Program-made: the position numbers and the translations under genes
In this document: in pieces, positions 9,259 through 18,447 of the stretch
How the letters are laid out: each line of letters opens with the position of its first letter
How positions within the stretch are numbered: the first letter of the stretch is position 1
Notes under the pieces: model-generated
Told to the model about the DNA's origin: nothing
The model's input: only the letters and a program-made list of their open reading frames with translations
Database searches by the model: none
From: UBA4877 sp002399285
GTDB taxonomy: Bacteria > Bacillota > Thermoanaerobacteria > Thermoanaerobacterales > UBA4877
Direction of reading: 5' to 3'
Length of the DNA: 64,000 nt
NCBI GenBank assembly: GCA_036771835.1
Contig: DAIPGN010000001.1
Span: 336,236-400,235, forward strand

Positions 9259-9311
9259 TTAAAAAAGGTATTTGAACCTTTTCCAAACTGTACGGCTCAA
9301 ATACCTTGCCT
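9259..9311 (-). terminator. Intrinsic terminator after the lipoprotein gene
   Basis: On the minus strand AAGGTATTTGA and TCAAATACCTT form an 11-bp stem around a loop of about 22 nt, followed by a T run. It lies just past the stop of the 9318-9896 gene. Confidence 0.8.
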
Positions 9312-9317
9312 GAATCT

Positions 9318-9896
9318 TTACTTTCCTATCTTTTTGATTATATTCGCTATCTCATCCGTATAAGTCGTCAGCGTCTTCCCTCCGGATACGTCTTTTGCAA
9401 CCTTTTCTATCCTCTTATATAAACCTGCGTCGGTTGTTACATAAACATTCTTTACCCCTTTGTCCGCAGTTTTTACAGTGTTTGCAACATTTTTCTTCAG
9501 CATATCCATATCTTTTGTCGAGTAATCTGCTTTTTGACTGATACCTACTAATGCGTCATTGCCACTTATCACTATCGTCGATCTGTTCACACCTTTTACT
9601 TTATTGATGGCGTTTGTTACATTAGACGCCCGCGTACTGAGCGACGACGGCGTTACAGTTTTATTGGTCTGTCCGTGAGTCGTAGGGTTTGTCGGGGTCG
9701 CCGGGTTAGTTGGGGTAGTCCGGGTCATTGGGGTCGTCGACTTCGGCGTCGCCGGCGTAGGTACCGGCGTTGTGAATTTCGTTGACTTTGGCGTCGTTTT
9801 CGACGGTCTCCTTGCGGCCTGACATCCGACTAATGATAAACTGCAAACCAACGTTAGAATGACAATGTATATAAATTTGTTTTTATTGTTCTTCAT
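9318..9896 (-). CDS. YhcN/YlaJ-family sporulation lipoprotein
   Basis: A 192-aa secreted lipoprotein. The lipobox LVGC follows a hydrophobic signal segment (about residues 8-27). Next comes a low-complexity Thr/Pro/Ser linker of about 55 residues (repeats of TP, PTNP, KSTTP), then a C-terminal domain of about 110 residues with SGNDALVGI and TDAGLYKRI, typical of the YhcN/YlaJ family associated with spores and germination. The start is ATG 9896 with GAGGTGAT nine bases upstream; the GTG at 9905 lies inside that site. It is monocistronic with its own terminator. Confidence 0.8.
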   Translation of the reverse strand: MKNNKNKFIYIVILTLVCSLSLVGCQAARRPSKTTPKSTKFTTPVPTPATPKSTTPMTRTTPTNPATPTNPTTHGQTNKTVTPSSLSTRASNVTNAINKVKGVNRSTIVISGNDALVGISQKADYSTKDMDMLKKNVANTVKTADKGVKNVYVTTDAGLYKRIEKVAKDVSGGKTLTTYTDEIANIIKKIGK

Positions 9897-9979
9897 TAAT
9901 ATCACCTCAAAATTATTATCTGCCCATTTTTCTAAAATATTAATAATTGTAATTGTAAAACATGTCTTTTCCTGTTAAG

Positions 9980-10008
9980 TTGAAATAAAAATTTCTTTAT
10001 TATATAAT
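9980..10008 (+). promoter_or_regulatory. Predicted sigma-A promoter of ychF
   Basis: TTGAAA at 9980-9985 and TATAAT at 10003-10008 are separated by exactly 17 bp, about 35 bp upstream of the ychF start. Confidence 0.7.
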
Positions 10009-10041
10009 CAAAAAAGACTAAACTTTTTTGAGGTGAGACAA

Positions 10042-11136
10042 ATGCAGGTTGGAATCATCGGTTTGCCAAATGTTGGCAAAAGCACTCTTTTTAATGCATT
10101 GACAAAGGTTGGAGTCTCCGCTGAGAACTATCCATTTTGTACTATAGAACCTAATGTAGGCGTCGTTGAGGTTCCTGATTATAGATTACAGATATTGGCC
10201 GATATGGAGCATCCTTTAAAGATAATACCGGCAACGGTAGAATTTGTCGATATTGCGGGGCTTGTACGAGGTGCGAGTAAGGGAGAGGGTTTAGGAAACA
10301 AGTTTCTCTCCCATATAAAAAATGTCGATGCCATCATCCATGTCGTCAGATGTTTTGAAGATGAAAATATAATACACGTAGACAACACCATAGACCCGGT
10401 GAGAGATGCAGAAACCATCAATATGGAATTGATATTTGCGGATCTGGAAACTATAGAAAAGCGCTCGGAACGAATAAAAAAAATTGCAAGGTCCGGAGAC
10501 AAAGCATGCATGCATCAAATCGATATTTTAAATCGCCTGACAGACGAATTGGAGAAGGGTAAACCGGCAAGGAAACTTGATTTTGATGACTCCGATAAGG
10601 AATTGATCAAGAGTTTGGACCTTTTGACAAGTAAACCGATATTATATGTGGCAAATATAAATGAAGATGAGTTGCTGGACGCAAATGATAATACGTTTGT
10701 CAATGCCCTGAGGGAATATGCCCAAAAAGATGGATCGGACCTGATACCTATTTGTGCAAAAATAGAGGCAGAGATAGCCGATATGGATGATAATGAAAAA
10801 ATGTCTTTTTTAAATGAAATAGGCGTCCACGAACCGGGAGTAAATATTTTGATCAGAAAAGCATATGAACTGCTTGGGTATATAACCTTTCTTACCGCAG
10901 GGCCAAAGGAAGTGAGGGCTTGGACAATAATAAAAGGTACTAAAGCGCCTCAAGCAGCCGGCAAGATCCACAGTGATTTTGAGAGAGGTTTTATTCGGGC
11001 GGAAATAATATCATTTGAGGATTTAAAACGTGAGGGAAGTCAGCTTAAAGCACGCGAGATGGGACTGCTCCGCTCGGAAGGCAAGTCTTATGTAATGAAC
11101 GACGGCGATGTCGTAGTCTTTAGGTTCAATGTATAG
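10042..11136 (+). CDS. ychF: Redox-regulated ATPase YchF (Obg-family)
   Basis: P-loop NTPase of the Obg/YchF family that binds ATP rather than GTP and associates with ribosomes. Visible motifs: G1 GLPNVGKST near residue 7, G3 DIAGLVRGAS near 70, and the non-canonical G4 ANINEDE (NxxE rather than NKxD), which marks YchF. A coiled-coil insertion and a C-terminal TGS domain (RAWTIIKGTKAPQAAGKIH, then SDFERGFIRAE) follow. At 364 aa it has the family length. ATG 10042 follows GAGGTGA; the upstream GTG 10033 lies inside that site. Its own promoter is at 9980-10008. Confidence 0.97.
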   Translation: MQVGIIGLPNVGKSTLFNALTKVGVSAENYPFCTIEPNVGVVEVPDYRLQILADMEHPLKIIPATVEFVDIAGLVRGASKGEGLGNKFLSHIKNVDAIIHVVRCFEDENIIHVDNTIDPVRDAETINMELIFADLETIEKRSERIKKIARSGDKACMHQIDILNRLTDELEKGKPARKLDFDDSDKELIKSLDLLTSKPILYVANINEDELLDANDNTFVNALREYAQKDGSDLIPICAKIEAEIADMDDNEKMSFLNEIGVHEPGVNILIRKAYELLGYITFLTAGPKEVRAWTIIKGTKAPQAAGKIHSDFERGFIRAEIISFEDLKREGSQLKAREMGLLRSEGKSYVMNDGDVVVFRFNV

Positions 11137-11164
11137 AGGTTGTTTTCCCCTCTATACATTGAAC
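11124..11164. terminator. Convergent hairpin between ychF and thiI
   Basis: A perfect 16-bp inverted repeat (11124-11139 and 11149-11164) with a 9-nt loop. The left arm contains the end of ychF including its stop codon. The T tract on the plus side (AATTTTTATTG, about 10 nt on) is only moderate and none follows on the minus side, so it may act as a 3'-protective structure as much as a terminator. Confidence 0.65.
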
Positions 11165-11177
11165 GCTAAGAGAATTT

Positions 11178-12332
11178 TTATTGTTTTATATATAGGACTT
11201 CAGTACGAGATAAACTTTCCTCTATCAACATGTCTATTTCAAGTTCTTTTTCTATTTCCAGGACTTTTTCAAAACTTGGTTTTATGACGGGATGTTTAGG
11301 CACAAATACCGTGCAGCAATCTTCATATGGTCTGATTGAAATATCAAACGTGCCTATATTCTTTGCATACTCTATTATGTCCTGTTTATCCATGCCGATC
11401 AGAGGTCTGTAAACAGGCAGATCTGCCAAAGCATTCGTGACAATTATATTCTCCATTGTTTGGCTGGCAACCTGTCCCACGTTTTCGCCGGTTATAATCC
11501 CGAGTGCGTTTTCTTTTTGAGCAATTTTTACCGCTATCCGTACCATCATGCGTCTCATGACAGTGATTATATAATTATCCGGACAGTTATCATAGATGGC
11601 CTTCTGTATATCCGTAAAGAATACGACGTACAGTTTTATTCCATCGTAAGAGTATCCCGATAGAACTTTCGTCAAATCCAGGACCTTTTGCTTTGATCTT
11701 TCACTTGTAAACGGAAAACTGTAAAAGTGCACCGGAACGACCTCTATGCCCCTTTTCATCATCAGCCATGAAGAGACGGGGCTGTCTATTCCTCCCGAAA
11801 GCATAGATACGGCTTTCCCTGATGTACCGTACGGCAAACCGCCGGCGCCCTTTTCGTGCTGAGTATAAACATACGTCATATTTCTTACTTCAATATTGAC
11901 TGTCAGTTCCGGGTTATGCACATCGACCCTTTTATCTTTTAACTGGTTTAATATATATTCGCCAAGTATTTTATTAATTTCAAGACTTGTATACTCAAAG
12001 TTTTTGTTAGGCCGTTTGGTTTCGACCTTAAAGCTATTAAACTCTAAAGTATTCAAGACTTCGATCGTTTTATTTTCGATAGACTCCATATCTGTATCGG
12101 TTACATATACCCTTGCTATTCGACTGATGCCAAAAATTTCTCGTAAGCTGTTTTCTATCTCCCGATCCGACGATTCGCTATTTATTTTAAGTATTAATTT
12201 GCCCGATAATTTTTCTATTTTACAATCCGGCATTTTACTTTTTATGTTCCTTATCAAGACATCTTCAAAATATCTTTTGTTTGCACCCTTTAAAGCCATT
12301 TCACCATAACTCGCCATAAATAACCTGCCCAT
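11178..12332 (-). CDS. thiI: tRNA uracil-4 sulfurtransferase ThiI
   Basis: Makes 4-thiouridine at tRNA position 8 and can contribute sulfur for thiazole synthesis. Domains: N-terminal ferredoxin-like and THUMP region (residues 1-165), then a PP-loop ATP pyrophosphatase domain with SGGIDSPV near residue 180. At 384 aa it lacks the C-terminal rhodanese domain of the E. coli enzyme, as in Bacillus, where a dedicated cysteine desulfurase supplies sulfur. That desulfurase gene lies immediately upstream: its last codons and stop (AGG AGG TAA) double as the ThiI ribosome binding site, so the two are translationally coupled. Confidence 0.96.
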   Translation of the reverse strand: MGRLFMASYGEMALKGANKRYFEDVLIRNIKSKMPDCKIEKLSGKLILKINSESSDREIENSLREIFGISRIARVYVTDTDMESIENKTIEVLNTLEFNSFKVETKRPNKNFEYTSLEINKILGEYILNQLKDKRVDVHNPELTVNIEVRNMTYVYTQHEKGAGGLPYGTSGKAVSMLSGGIDSPVSSWLMMKRGIEVVPVHFYSFPFTSERSKQKVLDLTKVLSGYSYDGIKLYVVFFTDIQKAIYDNCPDNYIITVMRRMMVRIAVKIAQKENALGIITGENVGQVASQTMENIIVTNALADLPVYRPLIGMDKQDIIEYAKNIGTFDISIRPYEDCCTVFVPKHPVIKPSFEKVLEIEKELEIDMLIEESLSRTEVLYIKQ

Positions 12333-12334
12333 TT

Positions 12335-13486
12335 TTACCTCCTCGTGTACTTTCGCAATTCAGGTACGATCTCCTTGATCGCCTCGGCTGTTTTAACCAT
12401 CTCTTCTTCCGTATTGAATATGGAAAGGCTTACGCGAACAGCGCCCCGCAAAGCGTTCGGTTTTAAACCTATCGCATTCAACACGGGGCTCTCCGTCTGC
12501 CGTTTTGATGAGCATGCAGATCCCGTCGATACATAGATTCCATATTCCTCAAGGGAATGTACCAAAACCTCTCCGCGTATTCCGCTGAAGGATATATTTA
12601 AAATATGCGGTGCCGCTTCATTTAGGCCCGGCCCATTTATACTCCAGCCATCCAGATCGTGAAGCTCATCAACCAATCTCCCCTTAAGCCTGTACATCAG
12701 CCCTGCATTCTCATCGATCTTCCCAAGTAAGAGTTCGGAGGCCCTTCCCAGTGCATAAATGCCGGGAACATTTTCGGTACCCGACCTCATGTTCATTTCC
12801 TGACCGCCGCCGGTCAATATCGGCGCGATCTTAATGTCCTTGTCCACGAAAAGCGCTCCGCTCCCCTTTAAGCCATTTATCTTGTGCCCGCTGAGCGAAA
12901 GCATGCCGATGCCATAATCCTTTACGCCAAAGTTCAACTTGCCATATCCCTGTACTGCGTCTACATGCAGCGCAATCCCATTCTCCTTTGCGACAGCAGA
13001 TATCTCTTTGATCGGCTCTATCGTACCTATTTCATTATTGACCATCATAACGCTTATCAAAGCAGTTTTCTCGGTAATCAGCTCCATGAGGTCATCGACC
13101 CTGATATAACCCATCGGATCGACGGGCAATATGTCCACGATATACCCTTCCTTTTCAAGATCCAGAAAGGTATTAAGTACCGACGGATGCTCTATCGCCG
13201 TCGTAATAATATGATTCCCCCTGTGCCTGTTCGCCTTTAAATATCCCCTGATGGCGAGATTATTCGATTCTGTTCCTCCGGATGTAAAATATATATTATC
13301 GTTATTTTCACATTTTAAGAGCCGGGCTATCATCTCCCGCGAATTATCAAGGATGCTTTCAGCTTCGAACCCTTTATGGTGTAAAGAAGAAGGATTCCCA
13401 TAATTCTCTTTCATGATCTTCAATACCCCATCTATTATCTCTTCTCTGACCCTTGTGGTGGCACTGTTGTCAAGATAAATCCCCAT
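12335..13486 (-). CDS. Cysteine desulfurase (NifS/IscS-like, NifZ-type partner of ThiI)
   Basis: PLP-dependent enzyme converting cysteine to alanine and an enzyme-bound persulfide. Motifs: DNSATTRVREE at the N-terminus, TSGGTESNN near residue 70, HVDAVQGYGK near 177, the PLP lysine in SLSGHKINGLKG near 204, and the persulfide cysteine in STGSACSSK near 325. It has 383 aa, the usual length. Coupling to thiI suggests its main acceptor is ThiI, although donation to Fe-S assembly (a NifU-like scaffold is encoded at 14648-14869) is possible. The start has GGGGGCG upstream; a 17-bp-spaced promoter lies at 13515-13543. Confidence 0.95.
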   Translation of the reverse strand: MGIYLDNSATTRVREEIIDGVLKIMKENYGNPSSLHHKGFEAESILDNSREMIARLLKCENNDNIYFTSGGTESNNLAIRGYLKANRHRGNHIITTAIEHPSVLNTFLDLEKEGYIVDILPVDPMGYIRVDDLMELITEKTALISVMMVNNEIGTIEPIKEISAVAKENGIALHVDAVQGYGKLNFGVKDYGIGMLSLSGHKINGLKGSGALFVDKDIKIAPILTGGGQEMNMRSGTENVPGIYALGRASELLLGKIDENAGLMYRLKGRLVDELHDLDGWSINGPGLNEAAPHILNISFSGIRGEVLVHSLEEYGIYVSTGSACSSKRQTESPVLNAIGLKPNALRGAVRVSLSIFNTEEEMVKTAEAIKEIVPELRKYTRR

Positions 13487-13514
13487 GCGTAATCGCCCCC
13501 TGTTATCTTCTTAA

Positions 13515-13543
13515 ATTATAGCCACATATTAATTATTTAACAA
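13515..13543 (-). promoter_or_regulatory. Predicted sigma-A promoter of the cysteine desulfurase-thiI operon
   Basis: On the minus strand TTGTTA (13538-13543) and TATAAT (13515-13520) are 17 bp apart, about 30 bp upstream of the ATG at 13486. Confidence 0.6.
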
Positions 13544-13596
13544 GTATTCATATGTCTTGATAAATAAAATATATTTTGAATGGGGAGGTGTGAAAT

Positions 13597-14619
13597 ATGA
13601 AAAAAAACATAAGAAACATCATATTGATATTGACTATCTGTATTATCCTCTCGATTTATTTAATCAATACTTCAAGCGTTCCGATTTTTAAAATTTTCAA
13701 TACCGAAAGTGTGGCATCCGGCCTAATAGACAAAGCTTTAAATGGAGACAGCAGTTGTATGCATAATATTGCAAATAAAATACTCAATAGTATCAAAAGT
13801 AATCAGTATAAATATGATAATACCGCAAAAGTACAACTATGCAAGGCAAATATTTTATCAGAAAACGGTGAAGACGTTTTAGTTGCAATATCGCTGCCTC
13901 CAAATATTGGAATAATATCGATACTCAAACCCATGGCCGGCAACAATGAATACAATATATATTACACCAAGGCAGATTTCGCACCCATCGCTTCGATAAA
14001 AACCATCGACACGCCTGAGCTCCCACATCCGGTGATCTATATCAAGGAAGCATTGGATGATAAGTTTGGCGCATCTGTCAAATCGACTATAGTGGAGATA
14101 TATGCTTGGACCGGAGACAGTCTGGAAGTCATTTGGAGCGGTACGGAGTCATATACTTCTTGCTGGATCAATATATCGGAAAGAAATCCCTCAAAATATG
14201 AATGGAGAAAAATAGATGAGAATGCAATAATTAGTATGAATAAAGATCATAGTGAAATAAAAGTTCTATCAACCCAATCATATTCGGAAACAGATAATTC
14301 CTGCGAAAATATTCCCGATAAAAATGAGTTTGAAACTGTAAAGGCAAGACAATCAGTCAGCACATACTACCTGGACAGCGAATTAAAAAAATATATATTA
14401 GGTAGTGCCTCATTAAATGGCGGCTCTGATCTGTATGACTATGATGGTATGGATTTTGTAAAAAAGCAGGAACTGCCTGCCGGAGCAAAGGTAAAACTTC
14501 TGCAGGATCTCAATTTATTGGCAGACAATCTCATCAGCAACGATTTTAACTACTATAAAGTACTAACCGACAGCGGTTTAACAGGTTATATAAGTAAAGA
14601 CGCAGTAAGTATAAAATAA
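13597..14619 (+). CDS. Secreted or membrane-anchored protein of unknown function
   Basis: A 340-aa protein that I do not recognise. It starts with a short basic stretch (MKKNIRN) and one hydrophobic segment (about residues 7-24), giving a signal anchor or signal peptide without a lipobox cysteine. The middle (about residues 85-205) looks like a beta-rich domain with WTGDSLEVIWSG. The last 65 residues, from LYDYDGMDFVKKQELPAG to a terminal GLTGYISKDAVSIK, resemble a bacterial SH3-like fold, which often binds cell-wall polymers; that is inference from pattern only. GGGGAGG sits eight bases before the ATG. It is monocistronic and ends in a bidirectional terminator shared with the nifU-like gene. 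Confidence 0.7.
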   Translation: MKKNIRNIILILTICIILSIYLINTSSVPIFKIFNTESVASGLIDKALNGDSSCMHNIANKILNSIKSNQYKYDNTAKVQLCKANILSENGEDVLVAISLPPNIGIISILKPMAGNNEYNIYYTKADFAPIASIKTIDTPELPHPVIYIKEALDDKFGASVKSTIVEIYAWTGDSLEVIWSGTESYTSCWINISERNPSKYEWRKIDENAIISMNKDHSEIKVLSTQSYSETDNSCENIPDKNEFETVKARQSVSTYYLDSELKKYILGSASLNGGSDLYDYDGMDFVKKQELPAGAKVKLLQDLNLLADNLISNDFNYYKVLTDSGLTGYISKDAVSIK

Positions 14620-14654
14620 AGGCAGGTCAATGCGACCCGCCGTTATTTTATACT
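14608..14654. terminator. Bidirectional terminator
   Basis: A 21-bp inverted repeat with two mismatches and a 5-nt loop, with A/T-rich outer arms giving T tracts in both directions. It contains the stop codons of both convergent genes, 13597-14619 and 14648-14869. Confidence 0.85.
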
Positions 14655-14869
14655 GCCAGCACTTTTTTTATACCGGGAACCATCTCTTTAAGGGTACGCT
14701 CAATACCCTGCTGCAGAGTCAGGACAGAAAATGGGCACCCCCCGCAGGCGCCTACCAATCTAACGCTTACAGTGCCGTCATCGCTTATATCCACCAATTC
14801 CACGTCTCCACCGTCAGCCTGCAAAGAGGGCCTTATCGTATCCAGGGCTTTTTTTACATCTTCTTCCAA
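14648..14869 (-). CDS. NifU C-terminal-domain Fe-S scaffold protein
   Basis: A 73-aa stand-alone NifU C-terminal (Nfu) domain that carries and transfers an Fe-S cluster. Diagnostic segments are IRPSLQADGGDVELVDI near residue 12 and the cluster motif CGGCPFS (CxxC) near residue 42. It is the minimal form common in Firmicutes. It stands alone between convergent and divergent neighbours, with a putative promoter at 14971-14998. It could serve Fe-S enzymes such as the hydrogenase encoded 13 kb downstream. Confidence 0.92.
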   Translation of the reverse strand: MEEDVKKALDTIRPSLQADGGDVELVDISDDGTVSVRLVGACGGCPFSVLTLQQGIERTLKEMVPGIKKVLAV

Positions 14870-14970
14870 GGTTTCTACCTCCTTATTTATTTAGAATAAA
14901 TATCATCTATCTAAGCGTACAACTTTAGCAATATATCCTAATTAATAATACTTTAAATATAACCGTCATT

Positions 14971-14998
14971 ATTATACCACATAGTAGCAAACTAGCAA
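14971..14998 (-). promoter_or_regulatory. Predicted promoter of the nifU-like gene
   Basis: On the minus strand TTGCTA (14993-14998) and TATAAT (14971-14976) are spaced by 16 bp, about 100 bp before the ATG. Confidence 0.45.
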
Positions 14999-15093
14999 AA
15001 TATAAAGGCAAACATTTAAAAACGCCATTATGTATATTTACAATACGCCTGCCATAGTATTTATAATGTCAAGATGCAAGGGAGAGGGATACT

Positions 15094-16638
15094 TTGGTAG
15101 AAAAACTTGGTTTTGTACAAGGTGCGTTTATCTTAACAATTGCCAACCTGATAAGCAGGGTCCTAGGATTCATATTCAGAATAATACTGTCGAACAAAAT
15201 CGGACCTGAAGGAATGGGTGTATATCAGCTTGTTATGCCGGTTTATATGACCGCGCTTAGTATAACGACGGGCGGAATATCCGTAACCGTATCGAGATTG
15301 GTAGCAAAATCAGCGAGCCGCGGCAGTAATGACTATACCCGCAGGATCATCCAGCTGAGCATGACGTTGATCATAGCAATAAGCGCCGTCATTTCCGGCT
15401 TGATACTTATTTGTTCTAAATATATATCCATTGACATATTGAAAGACGAACGAACATTGATGTCCATATTTATATTTGCCCCGGCCCTCTTCATAATTTC
15501 ATCATCGGCAGTGATACGCGGTTATTTTGAAGGTATACAAAACATTAAACCTACAGCTGCCGCCAATATTATTGAAGAATTCGTAAGAATAGCATTCATT
15601 TTATTTATAATCGATGCCGTGTTGCCCTTGGGAATAGAACACGCCGTGGCGGCTTCAATATTAAGTTCTATAACGGGAGAAATTGCGGGATTCATATATA
15701 TGTCATACAAATATAGAACGACTCAGTCAAGCATAAAAGTTTCGGAATTTGTAAAACCGATTGCCAATACGAAACTCATGCTGAATATCATAGGAACTAC
15801 CTTTCCACTCTCGCTCAACAGATTTATAAATACCTTTTTTCAATCCATAGAATCGGTAATAATTCCTCAGAGATTAATGGTGAATTTAAGCAAGCAAAAA
15901 TCCCTCTCCATATTCGGCGAACTTTCGGGTATGGCTCTTCCGATAGTGATGCTGCCGTCTATTGTCGTAAATTCTTTGTCCGTAACCTTAGTACCCGCAA
16001 TAGCCGAGGCATACGACCGAAACGATTTGTTATCACTGCAGCATCGCGTGAGTGAATCCGTTAGTTACACTCTCATAGTAAGTTTTGCAACCAGTGCTCT
16101 ATTGCTTTCTCTGCCTAACGAAATAGCAGTCACTCTATACCATAATGCTGAGGTAGGAGAATTCTTGAAAATGTTTTCACTTATAGTTCCGTTCATGTAT
16201 CTTTCTCATATAATGAGCAGTACTCTCAATGGAATGGGAAAGCAGAACCTTACATTACTCATCACTTCTTCGGCATCAATAATAAGAATGCTTTGTACAT
16301 ACTACTTGGTTGCAAAACCTTCATTTATGATAAACGGTTATTTCATAGGTTATTACTTAAGCTTTATTTTACTATTTTTGCTGAGCTACATATGTGTAAG
16401 AAAATTCTTTGCCGTTAAGATAGACCATCTGTTCATCATAAAGACTGTAATATCGACCTTACTGTTTTATATAAGTCTCAAATTTTTATATTTTATAAAT
16501 CCCGTATCCAACGGCCTCATAAATCTTGCTGTAACAATATCATTATCGCTACTAATCTACGTAGTTACTCTAATATATACCGGTGCAATTGAAAGAAGCG
16601 AACTATATAAAATTTTTCATTTCCAAAGGAGAATATAA
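15094..16638 (+). CDS. spoVB: SpoVB/MurJ-family lipid flippase-like membrane protein
   Basis: A 514-aa polytopic protein of the MOP (multidrug/oligosaccharidyl-lipid/polysaccharide) exporter superfamily with about 14 hydrophobic segments. The N-terminal GAFILTIANLISRVLGFIFR and the GPEGMGVYQLVMPVY stretch are characteristic of the SpoVB/YtgP clostridial group, whose members are involved in moving lipid-linked precursors during cortex or wall synthesis. TTG is the start codon, after GGGAGAGGG. The DUF441 gene follows after 2 bp and overlaps its ribosome binding site, so they form an operon. A role in sporulation is inferred from family. Confidence 0.85.
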   Translation: MVEKLGFVQGAFILTIANLISRVLGFIFRIILSNKIGPEGMGVYQLVMPVYMTALSITTGGISVTVSRLVAKSASRGSNDYTRRIIQLSMTLIIAISAVISGLILICSKYISIDILKDERTLMSIFIFAPALFIISSSAVIRGYFEGIQNIKPTAAANIIEEFVRIAFILFIIDAVLPLGIEHAVAASILSSITGEIAGFIYMSYKYRTTQSSIKVSEFVKPIANTKLMLNIIGTTFPLSLNRFINTFFQSIESVIIPQRLMVNLSKQKSLSIFGELSGMALPIVMLPSIVVNSLSVTLVPAIAEAYDRNDLLSLQHRVSESVSYTLIVSFATSALLLSLPNEIAVTLYHNAEVGEFLKMFSLIVPFMYLSHIMSSTLNGMGKQNLTLLITSSASIIRMLCTYYLVAKPSFMINGYFIGYYLSFILLFLLSYICVRKFFAVKIDHLFIIKTVISTLLFYISLKFLYFINPVSNGLINLAVTISLSLLIYVVTLIYTGAIERSELYKIFHFQRRI

Positions 16639-16640
16639 TA

Positions 16641-17108
16641 ATGGAAAATCAGAATCAATATATCCTCCTTGTAATGATTGCACTGGGAATAATAAGTCAT
16701 TCCAGCAATATAGCGGTTGCGTCGTCCATATTGTTAATTATAATGACGTCTCCTCTATCAAAATACCTGCCCATAATTGAGAGACACAGCCTAAGCTTGG
16801 GGCTAATTTTTTTAATGATATATATTTTGATTCCAATTACAAAATCCAAAAATATAGCCTTGAACATCTATGAAACGATAACCTCTCCTATTGGCATAAT
16901 ATCAATACTGGCAGGAGTATTTGCAACTTGCTTAAATAAAAAGGGGATAAATCTTTTAAACAACGATCCTCAGTTAATCATGGGTATTATAATAGGTTCT
17001 TTGATCGGAATCACATTTTTTGATGGGATACCGGTCGGGCCTCTAATGCCGGCAGCCATAATGGTTATAATATTACTTTTCCTGAGCCTTTTTGGAATAT
17101 TTTTATGA
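16641..17108 (+). CDS. DUF441 family membrane protein (YeaL/YtwI-like)
   Basis: A 155-aa protein with four to five membrane segments. Family features include the loop LPIIERHSLSLGLIFL near residue 42 and the conserved segment DPQLIMGIIIGSLIGITFF with GIPVGPLMPA near the C-terminus. The biochemical role of DUF441 proteins is not known. It lies 2 bp after spoVB and shares its direction; AAAGGAG precedes the ATG. The end is 12 bp from the convergent MFS gene, with no obvious terminator in the gap. Confidence 0.85.
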   Translation: MENQNQYILLVMIALGIISHSSNIAVASSILLIIMTSPLSKYLPIIERHSLSLGLIFLMIYILIPITKSKNIALNIYETITSPIGIISILAGVFATCLNKKGINLLNNDPQLIMGIIIGSLIGITFFDGIPVGPLMPAAIMVIILLFLSLFGIFL

Positions 17109-17120
17109 CTAAAACCCATA

Positions 17121-18326
17121 TCAATTTCTATGCTCAAGCATATTCTCCTGATTTAACAAGATCATACAAAAAATCAAGGCTGTAAAAGACGCTATGGTGG
17201 GTACAGTCAGCATTAACCATCGTCCTACACCGAGCAGATAATCAAATGCCGGCGGCCCCGCGGCGACTCCCATAAACCTAACGCTGCAGTATATGGCGGT
17301 TACCGATCCCCTTTTCTCCAAGGGTACGCTGCTGGTGATCAGCATATTTAAAGATGGAAGCACAAGACCGGCCCCTAAACCCATTAAAGCAGTCAATAAC
17401 ATGAGCATTACTATATTATCTACAAATATGCTCATCATCATTGTAGATCCAATTATAGCAAGACCTACTATTATAATGAGTTTAAAAGTCTCTTTATCCT
17501 TTAGCAGCACGCCATTGATCAACGAAGTCAAGCTCATGGAAAACACTGGTATGGCTATCAATAAGCCTTTATATATACCGCTTATTGCATATTTGGTTTC
17601 CAATATATCCGATAGATAGGATAAGATGCCAAATAAAGTAAAAAAAACAACGGCGCCTGCAAATATACATGATAAAAAAGACCATTTTTTCCTCTTCATC
17701 AGTTCAACGGCTCCATGAAAATAATCCTTAACATTTACGTTTGACTTTGATAGCGCCTTCTTCTCTTTAACGAAAAAGTGAACGGCTATGGATACCGGTA
17801 TGGATACTATTGCATATACAAAAAAAAGAAAATACCAGTTTACCATAAGAAATGCGGAACCAAGGATCGGACTCATCACCTTTCCCAAACCATTTGCTGC
17901 TTCATTTATGCCCATTGCCTGACTCCTCTCCGTATCTGTAAAAAGATCGCCTGTAAGAGTCATTGCTATAGGCGCCGTACCCGCGCCGCCCAAGCCTTGT
18001 ATCACCCTGCCTATCACCATGCCAATATATGGTTTATCCATAAACAGCGCCGACGCGCCGCAGATAATTCCTCCCAGACCGTATATCAAAAGCGCCGGTA
18101 CTATTATTGCTTTTCTTCCGATTTTATCAGCAAAAAATCCTAAAAAGGGAATAGTAATTGCCGCCGGCAGTGAAAACATCGTTATCAACAAATTGGCTTG
18201 TAGATCGCTTATATTCATTTCTCTTTGTAAAGTAGGCAATGCCGGTATGAGCATGGAGTTGCCTAAAACCATATTGAACGGAACCAATGATATGATAAAC
18301 AGTATAAAATACTTATTCTTCGCCAA
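17121..18326 (-). CDS. MFS drug-resistance-type transporter
   Basis: A 401-aa major facilitator with 12 predicted membrane segments. The motif A loop FLGFFADKIGRKAIIVPALL (near residue 62) and GLGGAGTAPIAMTLTGD (near 112) resemble the drug:H+ antiporter family. It is more likely a multidrug or metabolite exporter than a sugar importer, but the substrate cannot be assigned. The longest frame has 35 extra N-terminal residues of poor quality; TTG at 18326 sits nine bases after a strong AAGGAGG and immediately before the first membrane helix, so it is chosen. It is divergent from the ABC importer operon. Confidence 0.82.
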   Translation of the reverse strand: MAKNKYFILFIISLVPFNMVLGNSMLIPALPTLQREMNISDLQANLLITMFSLPAAITIPFLGFFADKIGRKAIIVPALLIYGLGGIICGASALFMDKPYIGMVIGRVIQGLGGAGTAPIAMTLTGDLFTDTERSQAMGINEAANGLGKVMSPILGSAFLMVNWYFLFFVYAIVSIPVSIAVHFFVKEKKALSKSNVNVKDYFHGAVELMKRKKWSFLSCIFAGAVVFFTLFGILSYLSDILETKYAISGIYKGLLIAIPVFSMSLTSLINGVLLKDKETFKLIIIVGLAIIGSTMMMSIFVDNIVMLMLLTALMGLGAGLVLPSLNMLITSSVPLEKRGSVTAIYCSVRFMGVAAGPPAFDYLLGVGRWLMLTVPTIASFTALIFCMILLNQENMLEHRN

Positions 18327-18447
18327 ATTCCTTGCCCTCCTTACTTTCTTTATTTTTAACGTAAAAAAATAATTTATCCGTTCATTTTGTAACAGCATAT
18401 TATGAATCGTAATAGTATGTATTAAACTCAAAAGGAGGTCCTATCAA

